Source of the DNA: a virus
Reading direction: 5' to 3' (one strand)
IMG/VR virus record: IMGVR_UViG_3300032561_000023
Location: 1-61,592 of that record
Length of the DNA stretch: 61,592 bases
Below the pieces are notes generated by a model. The model made no database searches. It was not told the DNA's origin and saw only the letters and a list, made by a program, of their open reading frames with translations. The position numbers were made by a program, and so were the translations under genes. Each line of letters opens with the position of its first letter. The stretch's first letter is position 1. This document shows positions 46,394 through 55,019 of the stretch, piece after piece.

Positions 46394-48126
46394 TGCATTT
46401 ATACGATTTAATGGCAAAATTAAAAAAGATTGAAGAAGCTGGCGAACCAGCTTCAATGGATTCAGCAAGACCAGGTACACCTCAAGGTCCTGCAATGCCA
46501 GCACAACAGTCTACACAGCAAACACAAACAATATCTCCACAAGCTGATCGTCCAGGTCTTGCACCACACGGTGATCCTAAATTGTACGATGTACAAAAGT
46601 GGTTATCAAGCCCTCCATTCAATTATCCAGTTAAACCAGATGGATTAAATGGACCAGTTACAAAGAAATATTACGACATGGCTCAGCACACACATGAAGA
46701 GTTAGTAAATTTCCAACAACCAACTGCTAGTGCTTATGGTATGACAGCAGGTGCATGGATCGGTCATGCATACGGTGCATTAAAGGCATTTTTTAGTAAT
46801 TTTGGTAAAGGTTTTAATTATGCGTCTAGTAATGATTTAAATCCACCTACTATGAAAGAAAGTCTTGAAAGACTTCGTAGAATTGACGAAGGCACAGATG
46901 TAGAAGTTGATGAATGCGGTCCAATGCCAATGATGCCACATGCCGGACAACAAGACAATGTGACTATGAATGTTAATATGTCTGGTCAAGGCGAAGGCGG
47001 CATTCGTAGTCTAATGGATATTCTACGTAGTATTGAAAAAGGCGAACAAGGCGAAGAGCCAATGATGGTAATTGGTAAAGGACCAGACGAACACGATGCA
47101 GAAGAGCCAATGATGGGAGATATGATTGCACACATGTCAGACGAAGGGCAAAGTGATGATAGTCCACTTACATCTGATGAGCGCGGAGTAGGCGAAGAGT
47201 TTGATGATGACGAGGAAACTTATGGCAATAGTGCCAAGGGATCTGCAGGACATCATGTTCATGGGATTGACGCAGTTACATTCAGCGGCGATGATATGAA
47301 TAGTAAAGGTAAAATTAGCCCAGTTCAACGTGCTCCTGGTACAAACAGTTTACGTGAACCAAGCAACTTTGACGAGTCATTGGTAAATCGTTTAAGTCAA
47401 ATGTACCAGGCTATTAAAGAAGAACGTACGGAAGAAAAGAACGAAAAGGGTGAAGTTACTAAATGGAAAGAAGAAACTCCATGGCGCAAGGCTACAAACA
47501 AAGACGGCCGTGGCAAAGTAACTAACATGAGTGATAAAGCTCGCCGTGAAACAGAAAAACTGGCCAAGAAAGATGTAAAAGAAAACGCTCATCACGAGGA
47601 CGACGAAGAAAGAAAAATTCGACACCTAATGCGAAAATATGGTTGGAGTCATCAAGAGGCATTAGAGTATTACCACTATGAAGAGCATGATCCTAAAGAT
47701 TATGAAGACATGGAAGAATCTGCCAAATGGCGTGATCCTAAGTATAAAGGTAAACTGTTTACTCAAAAGAAAGGCGACAGCGACGATTACGATCATATAG
47801 ATTATGGATACGGGATGAAAGAAAGACCTAAAAAAGATCCTGGACAAAAACGCTCTACATTTGACAGAGATACTGTATGGACAGATCCATTAGATACTAG
47901 AAGTAATTTACCTAAGCATCACAATGATCCTGAGAACTGGGGGTATGGTAGTATCTCTAGTAAAGGCGACTCAAAAGGAAAACTTACGGCTGATAGAAGA
48001 AAGCGTATGAAAAATGATATTCGAGGAAGTTTAGGACAACACCATACTCCAACCTTACCAGAACAGATGAATGAAAGCAAAGAATTAAACGATATTATTG
48101 CATTAACAAAAATGTTAAAAGGTTAA
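46393..48126 (+). CDS. Large acidic head-locus protein with peptidoglycan-binding-like domain
   Basis: 577 residues, translationally coupled to the previous gene. Residues ~55-100 (DPKLYDVQKWLSSPPFNYPV, then KPDGLNGPVTKKYYDMAQ) resemble a PG_binding_1 repeat with its DGxxGPxT signature. The middle (~175-280) is very acidic with Met-rich repeats (GEEPMMVIGKGPDEHDAEEP), and the last third is highly charged. Short helical elements, SLERLRRIDEG and the C-terminal ELNDIIALTKMLKG, recall tails of neighbouring head-locus proteins. No known whole-length family is recognised. It could be a scaffold, internal protein or packaged factor. A terminator follows directly. Confidence 0.6.
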   Translation: MHLYDLMAKLKKIEEAGEPASMDSARPGTPQGPAMPAQQSTQQTQTISPQADRPGLAPHGDPKLYDVQKWLSSPPFNYPVKPDGLNGPVTKKYYDMAQHTHEELVNFQQPTASAYGMTAGAWIGHAYGALKAFFSNFGKGFNYASSNDLNPPTMKESLERLRRIDEGTDVEVDECGPMPMMPHAGQQDNVTMNVNMSGQGEGGIRSLMDILRSIEKGEQGEEPMMVIGKGPDEHDAEEPMMGDMIAHMSDEGQSDDSPLTSDERGVGEEFDDDEETYGNSAKGSAGHHVHGIDAVTFSGDDMNSKGKISPVQRAPGTNSLREPSNFDESLVNRLSQMYQAIKEERTEEKNEKGEVTKWKEETPWRKATNKDGRGKVTNMSDKARRETEKLAKKDVKENAHHEDDEERKIRHLMRKYGWSHQEALEYYHYEEHDPKDYEDMEESAKWRDPKYKGKLFTQKKGDSDDYDHIDYGYGMKERPKKDPGQKRSTFDRDTVWTDPLDTRSNLPKHHNDPENWGYGSISSKGDSKGKLTADRRKRMKNDIRGSLGQHHTPTLPEQMNESKELNDIIALTKMLKG

Positions 48127-48141
48127 GTTTCGTCGCAGTTA

Positions 48142-48188
48142 GCACCCTGTCCAAGGTGCCAAATAGACCCTTCGGGGTCTATTTTTTT
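48142..48188 (+). terminator. Double hairpin terminator before gp17
   Basis: A GCACC/GGTGC hairpin (48142-48159) is followed by a perfect 10-bp stem AAATAGACCC/GGGTCTATTT with a TTCG loop (48161-48184) that runs into a T-stretch. This is the clearest intrinsic terminator in the window. Confidence 0.9.
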
Positions 48189-48191
48189 CGG

Positions 48192-48197
48192 TAAATA
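48192..48197 (+). promoter_or_regulatory. Late promoter box abutting the gp17 start
   Basis: GTAAATAAAAAT precedes the ATG at 48203. The box ends five bases upstream, directly after the terminator, with no Shine-Dalgarno sequence. Confidence 0.6.
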
Positions 48198-48202
48198 AAA
48201 AT

Positions 48203-49804
48203 ATGGCAAAATCACTAGACGGCGTCTTAACCAAAAAAGCGCATAAAACAGAAAAGTTCACTGAGGAGCAAGTAGCTAGCCTCATGGCATGTGCTGACCC
48301 TGACAAAGGGTATTTGCATTTTGCTAAAAACTTTTTCCACATTCAGCATCCTGTTAAAGGTAAAGTTAAATTTGAACCTTATGAATATCAGGAAAGACTA
48401 TTAAGTGCGTATCACGATTATCGATTTAACATTAATATGTTACCGCGTCAAAGTGGTAAGACTACTTGTGCAAGTTCCTACTTGCTGTGGTATGCAATGT
48501 TTCACCCAGATCAAACAATTCTAGTTGCCGCGCACAAGTTTACAGGCGCACAAGAAATTATGCAACGTATTCGTTATGGATACGAACTTTGCGAAGATTA
48601 TATTCGATGCGGTGTTGTTAGTTATAACAAGGGTAGTATAGAATTTGATAACGGATCACGTATTGTAAGTCAAACAACTACAGGCACAACGGGTCGTGGT
48701 ATGTCTATATCATTACTATACTGTGACGAGTTTGCATTCGTGCAACCTAACATTGCTACAGAATTCTGGACCTCAATTTCACCAACACTAGCAACTGGTG
48801 GTCGTGCAATTATTACATCAACACCGAACAGTGACGAAGATGAGTTTGCTACGATTTGGAAAGAGTCACAAGATAAATTTGATGAGCACGGCAATACTAA
48901 AGATGACGGTTTAGGACGTAATGGGTTCCATGGATTCCGTGCCGAATGGTACGAACACCCAGATCGTGATGAGCAGTGGAAACAAACTGAAATGGGACGT
49001 ATTGGCGAAGAACGTTTCCGTCGTGAATATGGTTGCGAGTTCTTGGTATTTGATGAAACGTTGATTAGTTCGTTGAAACTTATCGACATGTTAGGTAGAG
49101 AACCACAATTTAAGATGGGGCAAGTTCGTTGGTATAAAAAACCAGAAGTTGGAAAAGTTTATCTAGTAGCACTAGATCCAAGTTTAGGAACAGGCGGAGA
49201 TTACGGCGCAATTGAAGTATTTGAAATGCCTGAAATGATACAAATTGCAGAGTGGCAACATAACATTACTCCTATTCAACAACAGGTTAAAATATTAAGA
49301 GATATATTAAAATATGTGTCAGAAGAGATAGGCGAAGAAAATTATAATAGTATCTATTGGAGCGTGGAAAACAATACCGTGGGTGAAAGTGCCCTAGTTG
49401 TTATAGACAATTTAGGAGAAGAAACCTTCCCAGGATTATTCTTAAGTGAACCCATGCGTAAAGGGCACGTTAAGAAATTCCGCAAAGGATTTAATACTAC
49501 ATTCGGCAACAAAATTAGTACTTGTGCTAAAGTTAAGTATCTTATTGAAGAAGATAAATGTGTATTAAATAGCAAGAGTTTAATCAGCGAACTCAAGACA
49601 TTTATTGCAAAAGGTACAACTTTTGCGGCAAAAGAAGGGCAACATGACGATTTAGTAGCGGCTTTGCTACTAGTTGTACGCATGAGCTTGCTACTAGCAG
49701 AATGGGATCCAACAGTATTCGATAGGCTAAAAGTACATAGTGACTGGGCTGAAGACGAAAACTTTGAACTACCTCTGCCTATTTTTATATCTACTGGAAT
49801 GTGA
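48203..49804 (+). CDS. 17: Large terminase subunit gp17 (ATPase-nuclease)
   Basis: 533 residues (T4 gp17: 610). Walker A-like PRQSGKTT at 81-88, Walker B LLYCDEF with Asp175-Glu176, and a coupling motif in ITSTPNS (205-210). The C-terminal RNase H-like nuclease begins at VALDPSLGTGGDYGAIEVF with catalytic Asp325; a Glu in SVENNTVGESAL and the late HDDLVAALLL Asp complete the acidic triad. It translocates DNA into the prohead and cuts the concatemer. The start is supported by the terminator and promoter immediately before it, and this mRNA may be leaderless. Confidence 0.95.
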   Translation: MAKSLDGVLTKKAHKTEKFTEEQVASLMACADPDKGYLHFAKNFFHIQHPVKGKVKFEPYEYQERLLSAYHDYRFNINMLPRQSGKTTCASSYLLWYAMFHPDQTILVAAHKFTGAQEIMQRIRYGYELCEDYIRCGVVSYNKGSIEFDNGSRIVSQTTTGTTGRGMSISLLYCDEFAFVQPNIATEFWTSISPTLATGGRAIITSTPNSDEDEFATIWKESQDKFDEHGNTKDDGLGRNGFHGFRAEWYEHPDRDEQWKQTEMGRIGEERFRREYGCEFLVFDETLISSLKLIDMLGREPQFKMGQVRWYKKPEVGKVYLVALDPSLGTGGDYGAIEVFEMPEMIQIAEWQHNITPIQQQVKILRDILKYVSEEIGEENYNSIYWSVENNTVGESALVVIDNLGEETFPGLFLSEPMRKGHVKKFRKGFNTTFGNKISTCAKVKYLIEEDKCVLNSKSLISELKTFIAKGTTFAAKEGQHDDLVAALLLVVRMSLLLAEWDPTVFDRLKVHSDWAEDENFELPLPIFISTGM

Positions 49805-49810
49805 TAAATA
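49805..49810 (+). promoter_or_regulatory. Late promoter box abutting the 49815 gene
   Basis: GATAAATATCGT precedes the ATG at 49815; the box ends four bases upstream and overlaps the gp17 stop codon region. No ribosome-binding site is visible. Confidence 0.6.
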
Positions 49811-49814
49811 TCGT

Positions 49815-51986
49815 ATGGACACAAATTTGAATAAAATAGCCAAGGACCTGTATGGAAAGATAGAAACTCGCTTTCCTGACATCAAAATTGGCGATGAAAA
49901 TGCCGAAGTTTTAAGTAGAAAAGCAGACATTCCACGAGCACGATTCTTCGAGTTCGAGTATGAACACGATGGTGTTAAACTTGGTAATGTTGCAATTACG
50001 TTGGATTCTGATGATGGAGTAGTAGTACAAATTAGCGGAAGTTTAGCAGAAAAAAAACACCCAGGCGTTTTCAAATTTATTCGTGGATTAAGATCATTTG
50101 CTAAGGACAGACTATTAAATTTTGATATTCAAAACATTAACAAAGATCAATTAGATAAAAGAGACTACGAGTTTCAATCGAAGCCTAAGGAAGAATTCAC
50201 CATGATGGAAAGTAAAATGTATGGTACTGCTAAGATCAGTTACCAGGATCTAGGAGAAGCTAGACTTGTTATTAAACACAGTCAGCCTGTTAACTTAGAT
50301 CTAGCCGCAGGACGTACAATGCACATTGAAGGCATCTATGTAGAAAATGCACAAGGTGAACGTTTTAAATATCCATACAAACATCTTAACGGTGCTCGTG
50401 CTTTAGCAGAACACATTAAGGCCGGTGGTAATCCTTACGATAATATTGGTAAACATATCACAAGTCTAAGTGAAGAACTAGCACAGTTACGTAAATTTAA
50501 AAGCTATGTTAGCCGTAATGAAACTTTATCAGAAGCAATGGGCGGCATTACCGATGTAGTGTTTAATCGTATTGATTCTATTAAAAAAGAAATTCACAAC
50601 CTACAACGTCCATCATACTATCAAGCATTTGCAGAATCATTTGAAACACGTGAAGAGCAAATGATTCCAGAAGAAATCATGAGTGATTTTATTGATCGCT
50701 TGACTATTCGTACATTTAATGAAGAATTAAAAACAGCATTTCCTTTTATCTTTCGTTTGATTGATGAAAGCGATATTCCAGTTCGCGAGCTAACAGCAGA
50801 TGATTTATTAGACGAAGCAGGAAATCCTGCACAAGCGGCAATTGCAATTTCTAAAAAAGAATCAGGCAAATACAATAAAGAAGGTAAACGAATCAAAGAA
50901 TCTCCAGAAGATCAATTTGAATCATTTATGAATCAACTTGTTGCCGAAGACGAAACAGATCAACAAGGTGTAAACACTTTGTTTAGTAGTATTCCAGAAG
51001 TAAGAGCACAAGCAGTTAAAAATTTAAAAGACAAAATTAGTCAAGGTTTAAAACCAGGAACTGATGGAGTTAATGCCGCGCTAACTTTAAAAGGTATTAT
51101 TGACAGTGACAAGTTTACTGAAAATTATCTAAAAGGTATGTCGGATAACGATAACATTGTTACTGTATTGAAACAATTTATTAAAGATGTTGCAAACAAT
51201 GATCCTAAAGCCGCTACATCAGGAAAAAATCCTGGAGCACAAGATGCGGCTAAAGAATTATTAGCAAGTGGCGAATTAGATAACATGAGCGCAGAAGTAA
51301 CACCTGATATAGGTTCAGAAGCTCCACCAGAAGCTCCTCCTGCACAGGAACCTAGCGCAGAAACACCTCCACCAAGTCCAGAAGCTCCTCCAGCGCCAGG
51401 GGGCGAAGTACCTCCTGAATTAGGTGCAGGTGCTCCTCCTGCTCCTGAAGCTCCTCCTGCTCCTGTTGCAGAAAGTGCTGGTAGAAATCTTGCAAAAATA
51501 AAAGCAAAAATTATTAAAGCTCGTGAATGCGGTGCTGATCTAAGTACAAAAATGGATTTTGGTCACAGAGCTATGACACTTCACGATGCAATCAAAGAAT
51601 GTGGGATGACTCCAATGGAATGTGGATTTGAAGAATCTGAATTTACACACAACATCGGAATGGCACACAAGCCAAGTAAATCACACGGTGAACAAGAAAT
51701 TGAAAGTAGTATTAGCGGATTTTGGAATCCAGATGCACACATGACTGAAGGCAATTTTACAATTGGTGCTACTCGTGTAATTTCAAAGATTTTAAAAAGT
51801 TATAAAAACGGTGAATACCAACACGCTACTCCACATGATGTAAAGAAAGTTATTTCTAAAGTCAAGCAAATGGATCCACAAAGTAGTGTCAAAGGTGTAA
51901 CACATAAACCAAATGCTCATCCAGCAGACATGCCAAGTTCTGTAGCAGAGGAGCTATCAAGAATTAGAAAATTGTCAGGTGTTTAA
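49815..51986 (+). CDS. Large head-locus structural protein, unknown
   Basis: 723 residues from the ATG at 49815; a longer open frame overlaps gp17 and lacks initiation signals. Residues ~1-130 form an alpha/beta region (RARFFEFEYEHDGVKLGNVA, ITLDSDDGVVVQISGSLAEK). The middle is mostly helical (ELAQLRKFKSYVSRNETLSE). Residues ~500-560 are a Pro/Ala-rich low-complexity linker (PPEAPPAQEPSAETPPPSPE and on), followed by a C-terminal domain with four Cys and several His (KARECGADL, ECGMTPMECGF). It ends in SSVAEELSRIRKLSGV, a helix also found in other proteins here. Placement after gp17 suggests a virion-internal or prohead role. No known family is recognised. Confidence 0.6.
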   Translation: MDTNLNKIAKDLYGKIETRFPDIKIGDENAEVLSRKADIPRARFFEFEYEHDGVKLGNVAITLDSDDGVVVQISGSLAEKKHPGVFKFIRGLRSFAKDRLLNFDIQNINKDQLDKRDYEFQSKPKEEFTMMESKMYGTAKISYQDLGEARLVIKHSQPVNLDLAAGRTMHIEGIYVENAQGERFKYPYKHLNGARALAEHIKAGGNPYDNIGKHITSLSEELAQLRKFKSYVSRNETLSEAMGGITDVVFNRIDSIKKEIHNLQRPSYYQAFAESFETREEQMIPEEIMSDFIDRLTIRTFNEELKTAFPFIFRLIDESDIPVRELTADDLLDEAGNPAQAAIAISKKESGKYNKEGKRIKESPEDQFESFMNQLVAEDETDQQGVNTLFSSIPEVRAQAVKNLKDKISQGLKPGTDGVNAALTLKGIIDSDKFTENYLKGMSDNDNIVTVLKQFIKDVANNDPKAATSGKNPGAQDAAKELLASGELDNMSAEVTPDIGSEAPPEAPPAQEPSAETPPPSPEAPPAPGGEVPPELGAGAPPAPEAPPAPVAESAGRNLAKIKAKIIKARECGADLSTKMDFGHRAMTLHDAIKECGMTPMECGFEESEFTHNIGMAHKPSKSHGEQEIESSISGFWNPDAHMTEGNFTIGATRVISKILKSYKNGEYQHATPHDVKKVISKVKQMDPQSSVKGVTHKPNAHPADMPSSVAEELSRIRKLSGV

Positions 51987-51987
51987 T

Positions 51988-52776
51988 ATGAAAAAAATTA
52001 CAGAATCAGAATTAAAGAGTCTTGCAAGAAGATTGCGTGAGTATACTGCGGTAACCGAAGATGAAACGGTTCCGCCAGAACAATTATTAAAGCAGTACGA
52101 TGATGCAATTAGTGCTATGAAATCCATGCTTAAAGATAATCCAGCTGTACAAGTATCTATTAATGACTTGCAACAAAAACGCGAGGCACTAATTAAAGCT
52201 AACCCTAGTCTTGCTCCACAAACGAATAACAACGAACCTCCTGCTAAAAAATCTTGGAATGCAAACACACTTGGTTTAGGTATGGGTATGCAAGGCAAAC
52301 CAGATCTTAAAGTACAACAACTACAACAAATGCTTCACATCGAACCAGCAGATGGTCGATTTGGTCCAGCAACACAAAAAGCAGTTATTGCAAAACAAAA
52401 TGAATTGATTCAAAGAGGCGCAAAGATTAAAGCAGACGGAGCATGGGGTCCACGCTCTATGCAAGCTCTAACAGATTTTCCAGATCTTACACCTGTAGAA
52501 CCGTCTCAGGACAACAATAAATCTCAACCAGTAGTTAATGTTGAAGTTCCTACCGGTGATACATCTGGCACCGCAGGCACAGATAATGTTAAACCAACTC
52601 CAGCACCAGCCCAGCAACCTGTTGAAAAACCAGATTATACCAAAACTGGTTTGACTACTTCCGATGGACGTCCTGTTACCAGCTCTGATGGTAGCCAAGT
52701 AAAAACAGGAGCTCAAAGAGAGTCAGTTGGATACGACGAGATAAATCGAATTGTAAGTTTGGTACACTACAGATAA
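51988..52776 (+). CDS. Head-locus protein with peptidoglycan-binding-like domain
   Basis: 262 residues from the ATG at 51988, one base after the previous stop. N-terminal helices (ITESELKSLARRLREYTAVT) are followed by a coiled stretch. Residues ~100-165 form a PG_binding_1-like domain: PDLKVQQLQQMLHIEPADGR, FGPATQKAV, then ADGAWGPRSMQALTDFP, with two DGxxGP turns. The rest is Pro/Thr/Ser-rich and probably disordered, ending in a short helix YDEINRIVSLVHYR. It might bind cell wall after injection or simply reuse the fold. It resembles part of the 46393 gene product, and both flank gp17. A terminator follows. Confidence 0.6.
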   Translation: MKKITESELKSLARRLREYTAVTEDETVPPEQLLKQYDDAISAMKSMLKDNPAVQVSINDLQQKREALIKANPSLAPQTNNNEPPAKKSWNANTLGLGMGMQGKPDLKVQQLQQMLHIEPADGRFGPATQKAVIAKQNELIQRGAKIKADGAWGPRSMQALTDFPDLTPVEPSQDNNKSQPVVNVEVPTGDTSGTAGTDNVKPTPAPAQQPVEKPDYTKTGLTTSDGRPVTSSDGSQVKTGAQRESVGYDEINRIVSLVHYR

Positions 52777-52821
52777 TCGAGTAAAATACTCACATTTCAA
52801 GCAAGATTTCTCTTGCAGAAC

Positions 52822-52827
52822 TAAATA
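52822..52827 (+). promoter_or_regulatory. TAAATA box just before the 52829 terminator
   Basis: CTAAATAAAA lies one base before the terminator stem, so a transcript starting here would enter the hairpin at once. It may be a chance match; the site is recorded because the gp32 gene has no other obvious promoter. Confidence 0.25.
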
Positions 52828-52828
52828 A

Positions 52829-52864
52829 AAGTGCGTACAATAACATGTATGCACTTTTTGTTTT
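52829..52864 (+). terminator. Intrinsic terminator before gp32
   Basis: An 11-pair stem AAGTGCGTACA/TGTATGCACTT (one G-U pair) closes a six-base loop and runs into TTTTTGTTTT. A smaller GCAAGA/TCTTGC hairpin precedes it (52801-52816). Confidence 0.85.
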
Positions 52865-52879
52865 ATCGGGTGATAAAAC
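52860..52879 (+). promoter_or_regulatory. GTTTTATC/GATAAAAC hairpin in the gp32 leader
   Basis: A perfect 8-bp inverted repeat with a GGGT loop lies ~50 bases before the gp32 ATG. T4 gp32 represses its own translation by binding a structured site in its leader. This element could serve the same purpose, but no pseudoknot partner was worked out. Confidence 0.4.
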
Positions 52880-52928
52880 AACTATAGGCAAATAAAAAGC
52901 ACACAAAGGCTAACAATAGGAGAATATT

Positions 52929-53909
52929 ATGGCAACTTTGGCAGAAATTAGAGCAAAATTAAAATCGTCTGAACAAAAAGGTTCAGGAGAACGTACAGGC
53001 GGAGATAAATCAATTTATCCGTTCTGGAACTTAAAAGAAGGCGGAGAATCTACACTTAGATTTTTACCAGATGGTAACTCCGACAACACCTTTTTCTGGG
53101 TTGAGAGAGCAATGATCAAATTGCCTTTCTCAGGCATCAAAGGTGAATCAGAAAGCAAAAACATCACAGTACAAGTACCATGCGTTGAAATGTATGGCGA
53201 CACTTGCCCAATCTTGGCAGAAGTACGTGGATGGTTCAAAGACCCTTCATTAGAAGACATGGGTCGTAAATACTGGAAAAAGCGTAGTTACATTTTCCAA
53301 GGTTTCGTTGTTGAAGACGGACTTGGTGAAAAAGCAGAAGAACAACCAGAAAATCCAATCCGCCGTTTCATTATCGGTCCACAGATTTTCCAATCAATTC
53401 GTGCGGCACTTGTTGACCCAGAGTTGGAAGATTTGCCAACTGATTATGTACACGGTTTAGATTACCGTATGAAGAAAACATCAAAAGGTGGTTATGCTGA
53501 CTACTCAACATCAAGTTGGGCACGTCGCGAGCGTCCACTAAGCGATGTTGAACAAGCGGCAATCGCTCAACATAGCTTGTTTAACTTAACAGACTTCTTG
53601 CCTAAGAAGCCAGGTGAAGTTGAATTGAAAGTTATGAAGGAAATGTTTGAAGCGTCAGTTGACGGCGAACCATATGACATGGAACGTTGGGGTCAATACT
53701 TCAAGCCAGCAGGTATGAGCCAAAACACTGGCGATCCTGTTAAGTCAACTCCTAAAGCAAGTGCTCCAGCGGCAAGCGATGACTATGATGACGAACCAGC
53801 ACCAGTAGCTAAGTCTACTCCTGCTCCAGCACCAAAAGCTGAAGCAAGTGCAGGCGGTGATTCACGTGCTCAAGACATCTTGGCAATGATTCGCAATCGT
53901 CAGAAGTAA
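52929..53909 (+). CDS. 32: Single-stranded DNA-binding protein gp32
   Basis: 326 residues with AGGAG upstream of the ATG. It has an N-terminal basic helix (ATLAEIRAKLKSSEQK) for cooperativity, an OB-fold core (KSIYPFWNLKEGGESTLRFL, FFWVERAMIKLPF, KKRSYIFQGFVVEDGLGE) and a Pro/Ala/Asp-rich C-terminal tail. In T4 gp32 a zinc is held by His64, Cys77, Cys87 and Cys90. Here the matching region reads VPCVEMYGDTCPILAEV, with Cys85 and Cys93 but no Cys three residues later, so the zinc site looks incomplete. The tail ends in basic MIRNRQK rather than a purely acidic stretch. It coats ssDNA for replication and recombination with UvsX. Confidence 0.88.
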   Translation: MATLAEIRAKLKSSEQKGSGERTGGDKSIYPFWNLKEGGESTLRFLPDGNSDNTFFWVERAMIKLPFSGIKGESESKNITVQVPCVEMYGDTCPILAEVRGWFKDPSLEDMGRKYWKKRSYIFQGFVVEDGLGEKAEEQPENPIRRFIIGPQIFQSIRAALVDPELEDLPTDYVHGLDYRMKKTSKGGYADYSTSSWARRERPLSDVEQAAIAQHSLFNLTDFLPKKPGEVELKVMKEMFEASVDGEPYDMERWGQYFKPAGMSQNTGDPVKSTPKASAPAASDDYDDEPAPVAKSTPAPAPKAEASAGGDSRAQDILAMIRNRQK

Positions 53910-53917
53910 GCATACGG

Positions 53918-53939
53918 GTAAGGGACTTCGGTCCCTTAC
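53918..53939 (+). terminator. UUCG hairpin between gp32 and uvsX
   Basis: A nine-pair perfect stem GTAAGGGAC/GTCCCTTAC with a TTCG loop lies nine bases after the gp32 stop. There is no U-run, so partial termination or mRNA protection is likely, lowering uvsX relative to gp32. Confidence 0.55.
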
Positions 53940-53960
53940 AATCATTTAGGAGAAACACAT

Positions 53961-55019
53961 ATGGCTACAAAAGCCTTCGATTTATCAAAATTTAGAAAGA
54001 CCTTGACCAAAAGTATCGATGGTCTTGGAGTAGGATTTAATGATCCTACAGATTGGGTTAGTACAGGCAATTATACGCTTAACTACCTAATCAGCGGAGA
54101 CTTTAACAAAGGTGTTCCGTTAGGCAAAGTAACTGTATTTGCCGGAGAATCTGGTGCTGGTAAGAGTTTTATCTGCTCAGGAAATTTAATTCGTAACGCA
54201 CAACAACAAGGCATTTATGTTATCTTAATTGATAGCGAAAACGCACTTGATGAAAAGTGGTTACACGATTTAGGTGTTGATACAGCCGAAGATAAATTGC
54301 TTAAACTTAACATGGCAATGATCGACGATGTGGCAAAAACCATTCACGAGTTCATGAAAGAATACAAGGAAATGACTGACCGTCCGAAGGTCCTCTTTGT
54401 CATAGACAGCCTTGGTATGCTTTTAACACCTACTGATATTAATCAGTTTGAAGCGGGTGATTTGAAAGGTGATATGGGTCGTAAACCTAAGGCATTGACA
54501 GCACTTGTTCGTAACTGTGTAAACATGTTTGGTAACTATAACGTAGGTATGGTTTGTACAAATCACACATACGCAAGCCAGGATATGTTCGATCCAGACG
54601 ACAAGATTTCAGGTGGACAAGGCTTTGTCTACGCAAGTTCTATCGTAGTTGCTATGAAGAAATTGAAGTTGAAAGAAGACGAAGATGGTAACAAGGTTTC
54701 AGAAGTAAACGGTATCCGTGCCGCTTGCAAAATTATGAAAACTCGTTATGCTAAACCTTTCGAAACTGTACAAATTAAGATTCCATATGAAACAGGTATG
54801 AATCCTTATAGCGGTATGGTTGATATGCTTGAGAAGCAAGGCTTGTTAAAACAAGAAGGCAACAGGCTCAAGTGGGTTGATCCAGAGACAGGTGAGGAAT
54901 TCAAATTCTACCGAAAAGAATGGAAAGATGATAAATTAGATATGATTATGGCAAAATACCATATCAAAACTGAAACAACAACTACCATTCCTGAGGAGAC
55001 AGACGAGAATGTTGACTGA
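53961..55019 (+). CDS. uvsX: RecA-like recombinase UvsX
   Basis: 352 residues (T4 UvsX: 391) with TAGGAG upstream. Walker A GESGAGKS at 62-69, then ILIDSENALDEKWLHDLGVD (the ENA strand after motif 1a), Walker B VLFVIDSLGML, the L1/L2-type segment CTNHTYASQDMFDPDDKISG with GGQGFVYASS, and a C-terminal MVDMLEKQGLLKQEGNRLKW. It forms the presynaptic filament on ssDNA displaced from gp32 and drives recombination-dependent replication. The 3' end overlaps the next gene by 11 bases. Confidence 0.95.
   Translation: MATKAFDLSKFRKTLTKSIDGLGVGFNDPTDWVSTGNYTLNYLISGDFNKGVPLGKVTVFAGESGAGKSFICSGNLIRNAQQQGIYVILIDSENALDEKWLHDLGVDTAEDKLLKLNMAMIDDVAKTIHEFMKEYKEMTDRPKVLFVIDSLGMLLTPTDINQFEAGDLKGDMGRKPKALTALVRNCVNMFGNYNVGMVCTNHTYASQDMFDPDDKISGGQGFVYASSIVVAMKKLKLKEDEDGNKVSEVNGIRAACKIMKTRYAKPFETVQIKIPYETGMNPYSGMVDMLEKQGLLKQEGNRLKWVDPETGEEFKFYRKEWKDDKLDMIMAKYHIKTETTTTIPEETDENVD

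Noticed and set aside
48670-49089. Antisense frame within gp17
   Set aside because: Overlaps the conserved ATPase/nuclease coding sequence; no independent evidence.
49740-49814. Start of the 723-residue protein inside gp17
   Set aside because: A non-ATG start with no ribosome-binding site; the TAAATA box and ATG at 49815 are better supported.
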